A stretch of 64,000 nt of DNA from Candidatus Woesearchaeota archaeon (GTDB lineage Archaea > Nanobdellota > Nanobdellia > Woesearchaeales > UBA525): assembly GCA_028818155.1 (NCBI GenBank), contig JAPPOH010000005.1, forward strand, positions 93,943-157,942, read 5' to 3'. The translations under genes were made by a program, and so were the position numbers. Shown piece after piece: positions 60,051 through 64,000 of this stretch; position 1 is the first letter of the stretch, and each line of letters starts with the position of its first letter. The notes beneath the pieces were generated by a model. The model was not told the DNA's origin, made no database searches, and saw only the letters and a program-made list of their open reading frames with translations.

Positions 60051-60477
60051 TTATTTCATTAAGGTCGAGGACGCAACAGACTTGCGCAGAAAGATCCTGG
60101 AATCCAGTAAAGGAAGTATTCACATGCTCCGCGGCTACCAGAATTTGCTGATGGTCAGGAACAAGAAACTCACATTGTTCCGACGATTGCGTCGCGAATT
60201 GAAAGAACTCACGATGTTGACGAATAGAATCGAAAAACTCATGCCAACACTCTCGAAATCTGACGTACAGGCACTGCATGCTGGTAAGAAAATTCGCAGG
60301 AAACCGGGACCGTCGCCAGATGAAGATGTGTACCTCGGCGAGAAAGAGATCCATGTCAAGGATGCGATGAAAGAAGTGAAAAAGGCGAAGAAACGTGCAC
60401 CTGCACACAAAGCGAGTGAACTCGAGACGCTGCAGTCGAAGCTCGCAGCTATCGAAGGGAAGTTGAAGGATATCTAA
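60043..60477 (+). CDS. basic coiled-coil protein, 144 aa
   Basis: The N-terminus resembles the previous protein (SSYFIKVEDATDLRRKILESS), followed by a basic coiled coil (LTLFRRLRRELKELTMLTNRIEKLMPTL) and a Lys-rich tail. The start ATG 60043 overlaps the upstream stop. It could bind nucleic acid or the acidic protein encoded at 58792. Function unknown. Confidence 0.65.
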   Translation: MSSYFIKVEDATDLRRKILESSKGSIHMLRGYQNLLMVRNKKLTLFRRLRRELKELTMLTNRIEKLMPTLSKSDVQALHAGKKIRRKPGPSPDEDVYLGEKEIHVKDAMKEVKKAKKRAPAHKASELETLQSKLAAIEGKLKDI

Positions 60478-60509
60478 AGATTTATGTATGTGCAGCAATT
60501 CCACATACT

Positions 60510-60686
60510 ATGGAAGAACAGATTTGGTTCGAATACGAGAGGGAAAAACCTAGACCCTATAAGCGCTTAGTGATCAGTGGCGCTATAACACTTGGTTTAT
60601 TCGTAGCTGGCTTTAAGACGTGTACACAACGAGCGGAGGCGTACCAGCTGCCAAAGCAAGAAATTCACTATCATCACAAGCTTTAA
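60510..60686 (+). CDS. small single-span membrane protein, 58 aa
   Basis: The protein has a charged N-terminus (EEQIWFEYEREKPRPYKR), one membrane helix (about residues 21-37, VISGAITLGLFVAGF) and a tail with KTCTQRAEAYQ. A TATA-like ATTTATGTA at 60480-60488 is centred 26 bp before ATG 60510, so a leaderless mRNA is well supported. It ends 27 bp before the tRNA gene. Function unknown. Confidence 0.65.
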   Translation: MEEQIWFEYEREKPRPYKRLVISGAITLGLFVAGFKTCTQRAEAYQLPKQEIHYHHKL

Positions 60687-60713
60687 GAGTGTTTCTCCTG
60701 TTCTGAGCATCCC

Positions 60714-60797
60714 GCGGGGTTGCCGGAGTGGTCAAACGGGATCGGCTCAAAACCGATTGGCTTCATGCCTACGCAGGTTCGAACCCTGCACCCCGCA
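60714..60797 (+). tRNA. tRNA-Leu (anticodon CAA)
   Basis: An 84-base class II tRNA: acceptor GCGGGGT/ACCCCGC, discriminator A, anticodon stem ATCGG/CCGAT with loop CTCAAAA (anticodon CAA), a short variable arm (GGC..GCC), and T arm GCAGG-TTCGAAC-CCTGC. CCA is not encoded. No intron is seen. Its last 11-14 bases recur downstream as direct repeats. Confidence 0.93.
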
Positions 60798-60800
60798 TTC
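60787..60800 (+). repeat. direct repeat copy 1: 3' end of tRNA-Leu (attachment-site-like)
   Basis: TGCACCCCGCATTC: the last 11 bases of tRNA-Leu plus three flanking bases. Identical over 14 bp to 63163-63176 and over 11 bp to 62121-62131. Confidence 0.8.
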
Positions 60801-60824
60801 GCTGTTACTTGTATGGCGTTTTCT

Positions 60825-62033
60825 TCAGCTCTGTTCCAGAAAAGATACTTTAGCTATATTTCCGCAAGTAGGCGCTGATATGGGAATCATGCTGAAAACA
60901 TCACAAAACTCTTGTATGTGATTTTCTCGTACACATTCAGTAACGTAGGGCGCAAGAGCGTTTACATCTCTATCCACTATTTGCTCACCATGCTTTTTCT
61001 CTTCTGGGCTAAAATAGCCTCTAAGTGTGCAGTAAGTGAAATAGGTCATTGCTTTTGAAGAATCACTGAGAAAAGATCTGCCAAAATCGCTCCGTAAATA
61101 TGCCTCTAGTCTTTCAGCCATTGCAAACATAGGTTGTAGGAATAGATACACATCTAATGCTCGGTACTTATCATAGTGTGGATCATTTCCTATATTCGAG
61201 ATACTTCCAAGATCTGTTAGGTACAATTTAGTTTCTGATGTTCCTTTAAGCAAGCTAAAATTTCCAGGATGGGAGTCCATATAGGCGAGCCCTAGTCCGT
61301 GAAAATTCCTAAGAGCTTTTCCCATGAAATATTGGGACTCTTGGAAAGAGAGATTAAAATCAGCAGGTTCACCATGAGCTTCATCTAAAATTTCTTGAAT
61401 TATTTGCCCAGCAAACCTCTTTGTTCTTGGAACACGATATACTTGACAAGGCAGAGGATTGCCTACATCATCATGGTGACCTTCCAATATGCCTTTCGCG
61501 GCAAGTTCAGGGACAACAAACCCAATATTCCTACTTTGTTGGCTGATGGCGTTTACGATAGAACGTAAAATTCCGGTATATGTTTCTCGCTTCTCAGCTT
61601 CTCCTTGGTCCATTCCGTGTAAAGGCATATAGGTTCTGTATGTTAAGACTAAGGACCCATCTGCTGCAAATTCCCGAAGTTGGCCGATACGATTTAGTGG
61701 ATCTATATGGGCGTGGTTTTCCGAGTTTACTGGTTGTACAACTACGCTTTCTCTTAAAGAAATTCTGTTCTGTACGCGAGAAAAATTCCCCCCCGCACCT
61801 ATGAGTTGCAGTCCATCAAAATCCCCTCTAAGTGTATCCTCTACTGTCGCATTTCTTGTCGGACTCCGAAAAAACACACTTCGCCCTGCACACTCATACA
61901 CATATTCTGCCCAATCATTGGGCGAATCCCAGTTCACAGCAGCAGAGATCATGCGTAGTTCTTCAGCGTCTAAGCTATGGCTCGTGATTGTTCCTTGCTG
62001 CCTTCCATCTTCTGAGAAACGGATTTCTGACAT
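60825..62033 (-). CDS. protein-kinase-like protein, 402 aa
   Basis: The second half has a kinase-like catalytic core: FMGKALRNFHGLGLAYMDSHPGNFSLL carries the catalytic-loop Asp and Asn (MDSHPGN), and LYLTDLGSISNI replaces the DFG metal motif. The N-terminal 200 residues are not recognisable as a standard kinase lobe. Substrate could be a protein or a small molecule. ATG 62033 is 26 bp from TATA-like TATTTATAAAG. It lies just downstream of tRNA-Leu and upstream of the second repeat, as the first unit of a cassette array. Confidence 0.65.
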   Translation of the reverse strand: MSEIRFSEDGRQQGTITSHSLDAEELRMISAAVNWDSPNDWAEYVYECAGRSVFFRSPTRNATVEDTLRGDFDGLQLIGAGGNFSRVQNRISLRESVVVQPVNSENHAHIDPLNRIGQLREFAADGSLVLTYRTYMPLHGMDQGEAEKRETYTGILRSIVNAISQQSRNIGFVVPELAAKGILEGHHDDVGNPLPCQVYRVPRTKRFAGQIIQEILDEAHGEPADFNLSFQESQYFMGKALRNFHGLGLAYMDSHPGNFSLLKGTSETKLYLTDLGSISNIGNDPHYDKYRALDVYLFLQPMFAMAERLEAYLRSDFGRSFLSDSSKAMTYFTYCTLRGYFSPEEKKHGEQIVDRDVNALAPYVTECVRENHIQEFCDVFSMIPISAPTCGNIAKVSFLEQS

Positions 62034-62120
62034 CCGTCTGATACTGGTCTCCACTTTATAAATATTCTCAAAATAACTATTATTGAATGGTAAATTTCTT
62101 TATCTGCTCGCTTGTCCTCG

Positions 62121-62131
62121 TGCACCCCGCA
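62121..62131 (+). repeat. direct repeat copy 2 of tRNA-Leu 3' end
   Basis: TGCACCCCGCA, followed at once by the stop codon of the HEPN gene (62132-62134). Eleven bases identical to the tRNA end. Confidence 0.7.
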
Positions 62132-62590
62132 CTATTGTTGTAATCCCCAAGCGATATCTTCTTGCATCGCAAGTTCGCTTAGCACACGTTTTCTCAGCGT
62201 TTCATAGTGCTGTTGGAGAAACTGCAAGGTTTTTCTTGCGTAGTCGAGTTTAACATTCTTGCCGTAGTATTTGACGCCATGACGTCTCTTTCGAAGTTCA
62301 TCAAAGAAATACACATCCCTTTGTCTAAAATCAATCTCTGCTAGATACGCAACATTTGCTTCGTGTGAGTAGCTCTTATACCCTTCAAAGCTCATGTGGG
62401 CTTCAATGAGTTCGCGGAGAACATCATATACGTTTTCTACTATATAGTTGGCGTTTTCTTCTTTGATTTCCAGACTTTCGATGAATACATACCTCTTCGC
62501 TGCTTCTTGTAAAAGTGCTTTCGCTCGTGCAGGTGATGTGCGTTGTTTCCGCACTTTGTTGCTTCTTGTATGCTCTTCAAATGATTTCAT
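62132..62590 (-). CDS. HEPN-domain protein with altered active site (second MNT-HEPN pair)
   Basis: The 152-aa protein aligns with the HEPN toxin at 5271 near its C-terminus: RKRRHGVKYYGK against RKRNQIHYYGK. The catalytic His is Lys here, while both Tyr are kept. The protein may have lost RNase activity or use the displaced His. It overlaps the MNT gene by 4 bp (ATGA). Its stop codon directly abuts a tRNA-derived repeat. Confidence 0.75.
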   Translation of the reverse strand: MKSFEEHTRSNKVRKQRTSPARAKALLQEAAKRYVFIESLEIKEENANYIVENVYDVLRELIEAHMSFEGYKSYSHEANVAYLAEIDFRQRDVYFFDELRKRRHGVKYYGKNVKLDYARKTLQFLQQHYETLRKRVLSELAMQEDIAWGLQQ

Positions 62591-63117
62591 AGTGCAATAT
62601 AGCCGTATAAAATCACACCATTTATAATGCTTTCTTTCAAATGTTTGTCAATCTTCCAACTCGGAAAGTGTTGTATATTGATGGTTCTGCTGAGGGCTTC
62701 TTCAAATTGCTGTAGTGAGATTCTCTTTTCCTTTGTGCCAACGATAGCAATGTCAATATCACTCCTTTCAGTATCATCCCCTTTACTATATGAGCCAAAG
62801 AGCACAACTGTTGCGCTGGGATATGTATCCGTAAGCATTTCTACAATTCCCGAAGCATGCAGTTTTAGCATATTCGCGAGTCGTTTGTGTGATCTGACTT
62901 CTTCTGTGTCGTTTAATGTTATCGCAATTCGTTTTTTCTTTTCTCTCGTGATGAGTGCTTCTTGTTCAAGCTCTGGTAGTGCTTTCGCTATCGCTGTTGG
63001 TGAGACATGCAGTGTTTGTGCAAGCTCTCGCTGGTTAAACGTTGTTGTTGGATAATCATACAGTACGTTCATTATACTCTGCTGGAGTTTTGTAAACTTT
63101 TGTTTATATATATTCAT
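62587..63117 (-). CDS. MNT nucleotidyltransferase with N-terminal HTH (second pair)
   Basis: The 176-aa protein has an N-terminal helix-turn-helix (IMNVLYDYPTTTFNQRELAQTLHVSPTAIAKALPELE) and a nucleotidyltransferase domain with VVLFGSYSKGDDTERSDIDIAIVG, all catalytic positions intact. It is the antitoxin-side partner of the HEPN gene downstream. A TATA-like GTTTATAAAC (63142-63151) is about 28 bp before ATG 63117. TTTAGTTTATA repeats flank this promoter. Confidence 0.83.
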   Translation of the reverse strand: MNIYKQKFTKLQQSIMNVLYDYPTTTFNQRELAQTLHVSPTAIAKALPELEQEALITREKKKRIAITLNDTEEVRSHKRLANMLKLHASGIVEMLTDTYPSATVVLFGSYSKGDDTERSDIDIAIVGTKEKRISLQQFEEALSRTINIQHFPSWKIDKHLKESIINGVILYGYIAL

Positions 63118-63151
63118 TTTAGTTTATAGAAGAAAACTTTAGTTTATAAAC
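63118..63151. promoter_or_regulatory. promoter with duplicated TTTAGTTTATA and a palindromic TATA box
   Basis: TTTAGTTTATA occurs at 63118-63128 and 63138-63148, 20 bp apart (two turns). The second copy overlaps GTTTATAAAC (63142-63151), a perfect palindrome that also serves as the TATA box of the MNT-HEPN operon. Likely autorepression site. Confidence 0.55.
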
Positions 63152-63162
63152 TTTTTTACATT

Positions 63163-63176
63163 TGCACCCCGCATTC
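63163..63176 (+). repeat. direct repeat copy 3 of tRNA-Leu 3' end
   Basis: TGCACCCCGCATTC, 14 of 14 identical to the tRNA copy at 60787-60800. Its last base is the first base of the stop codon (63176-63178) of the next gene. Confidence 0.8.
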
Positions 63177-63955
63177 TAATCAAACAGGCTACCAAAAGGA
63201 ACACCTGCGAGCTGTTCAAACCGCTCTCTAACTTTTGGTTGTTCCTTCCGCGAGTCATCGTATTCTGTGAGCGACACCCCGCACTGCTTCATAGCAACGC
63301 TAAAAACAAGCCATTTGTGCGCTTTTCCCCATTCTTTTGTGAGTGCCTTCGCATTATAATCTATTCTTCCAGAGGTATCGTACACTTCTGTGCCGATCAC
63401 AGATACGTGTTCGTTTCGTCTTTCTTCCATATGATCTCTGTAATCGGATATGAACTGCGTAGCGTCGCTATGACCGTGCGTATCGGTGCATAATACTAGA
63501 GGAATGTTGTTCGCGATTGCGTATTCCGCAAGAAGGAGACCTGTTGGTGGTTCTCTTCTTCGGTAGACCCAATCAAGAGCGTAGCCTCGCCGCGATGGAC
63601 TTGTATATGGAGACTCGATGGACTGTCGCAATACAGCATAGCAGAGTCTTGATACAAATGGAATCCTACGAATCAAAAGCCCCGCAATCGGCGATGTCAC
63701 GTCATAGTTCCTTTCAATCAAACGTTCCCATGGTTCTCTTGTTGCTTCATCAGTTCGTTCCCCTTCTGGAAAGAACACATCACTCACAATACCATCGAAC
63801 TCTCGTTCTTCCAAGCGGTTTTCAGCTTCAACAAGCGTTCTTGAAACAGTAAGATTTACTCGCGCACCCGGAGACTGTCCAAAATATGTTGTCGCATCTT
63901 CAATGTGTTTTTGCTCATCTTCTACAAGTAAGACGTCGATGCTTTCTTGTGTCAT
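63176..63955 (-). CDS. receiver-domain-like protein, 259 aa
   Basis: The first 70 residues look like a receiver domain (DVLLVEDEQKHIEDAT, possible acceptor Asp in GIVSDVFFPEG). A long insertion (residues 75-150) interrupts the fold before IPLVLCTDTHGHSD, and the C-terminal part (KALTKEWGKAHKWLVFSVAMKQC) is unrecognised. It may act with a histidine kinase elsewhere; none is in this window beyond the hybrid at 16133. ATG 63955 is 26 bp from a TATA element near 63977-63985. It abuts the third tRNA-derived repeat. Confidence 0.65.
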   Translation of the reverse strand: MTQESIDVLLVEDEQKHIEDATTYFGQSPGARVNLTVSRTLVEAENRLEEREFDGIVSDVFFPEGERTDEATREPWERLIERNYDVTSPIAGLLIRRIPFVSRLCYAVLRQSIESPYTSPSRRGYALDWVYRRREPPTGLLLAEYAIANNIPLVLCTDTHGHSDATQFISDYRDHMEERRNEHVSVIGTEVYDTSGRIDYNAKALTKEWGKAHKWLVFSVAMKQCGVSLTEYDDSRKEQPKVRERFEQLAGVPFGSLFD

Positions 63956-64000
63956 TCGCTTCGGTTCAGCGCAAAAATATATAATTATTTATGCTCCACT

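Noticed and set aside
63273-63282. Another CACCCCGCAC close to the tRNA-derived repeats
   Set aside because: Only about 10 bp match and it lies within the coding part of the REC-like gene (Cys-Gly-Val codons), so chance is likely.

Overview
The window is archaeal. It carries PCNA, RadB, a Trp-tRNA synthetase of archaeal type, ribosomal protein S2, two beta-CASP nucleases (RNase J and a CPSF-like enzyme), a complete A-type ATP synthase operon, TrmB and Lrp regulators, and archaeal TATA promoters. Most first genes of transcription units have a TATA-like element centred about 26 bp before the start codon, which implies leaderless mRNAs. Genes inside operons start by ATGA/TAATG overlaps or GGTGA-type ribosome sites. 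The very dense packing, convergent overlapping ends, small unknown membrane and coiled-coil proteins and many toxin-antitoxin genes fit a DPANN archaeon. Woesearchaeota-like is my best guess, not proven. Several genes look bacterial in type (glucose-6-phosphate dehydrogenase, type I DAHP synthase, long-type OMP decarboxylase, RadC).

Layout. 1-5.3 kb: zwf (cut by the left edge), TRAM protein, trpS and RNase J divergent from one symmetric TATA box, and a secreted acidic protein. 5.3-6.3 kb: MNT-HEPN pair with a palindromic operator. 6.4-10.4 kb: PCNA, a voltage-gated K+ channel, a PerM-type membrane protein, small regulators and RadC. 10.4-17.7 kb: PIN/RHH pair, ABC-2 exporter, cyclophilin lipoprotein, aroF plus a peptidase E-like gene, and a REC-HATPase protein. 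17.9-29.4 kb: ATP synthase genes H-I-K-E-C-F-A-B-D plus a 51-aa membrane protein. Subunit K is one chain of 13 hairpins with an 81-residue period. 29.3-39.7 kb: SpeD-like protein, tandem Lrp, AAA ATPase, CBS transporter-like protein, MazEF-like pair, DUF368, alpha-glucan phosphorylase, DedA-like protein and HxlR. 39.9-50.1 kb: beta-propeller lipoprotein, two DUF4143 ATPases with paired operators, TerC, rpsB-pyrF, TrmB, and a protein that looks like a voltage sensor fused to a bestrophin. 50.1-58.3 kb: RadB operon, glycosylated surface protein with an integrase-like partner, ScpB, lamin-tail-type membrane protein and the CPSF-like nuclease. 58.4-60.7 kb: acidic and coiled-coil genes of unknown role. 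60.7-64 kb: tRNA-Leu(CAA) followed by repeated copies of its own 3' end separating small gene cassettes (kinase-like; MNT-HEPN; REC-like).

The most interesting items are the 13-hairpin rotor subunit with 10 Glu and 3 Gln, the voltage sensor-bestrophin fusion, the tRNA-anchored cassette array, the symmetric shared promoters, the leader ORF and hairpin before atpD, and the paired operators before both DUF4143 ATPases. No gap longer than 300 bp lacks a gene.
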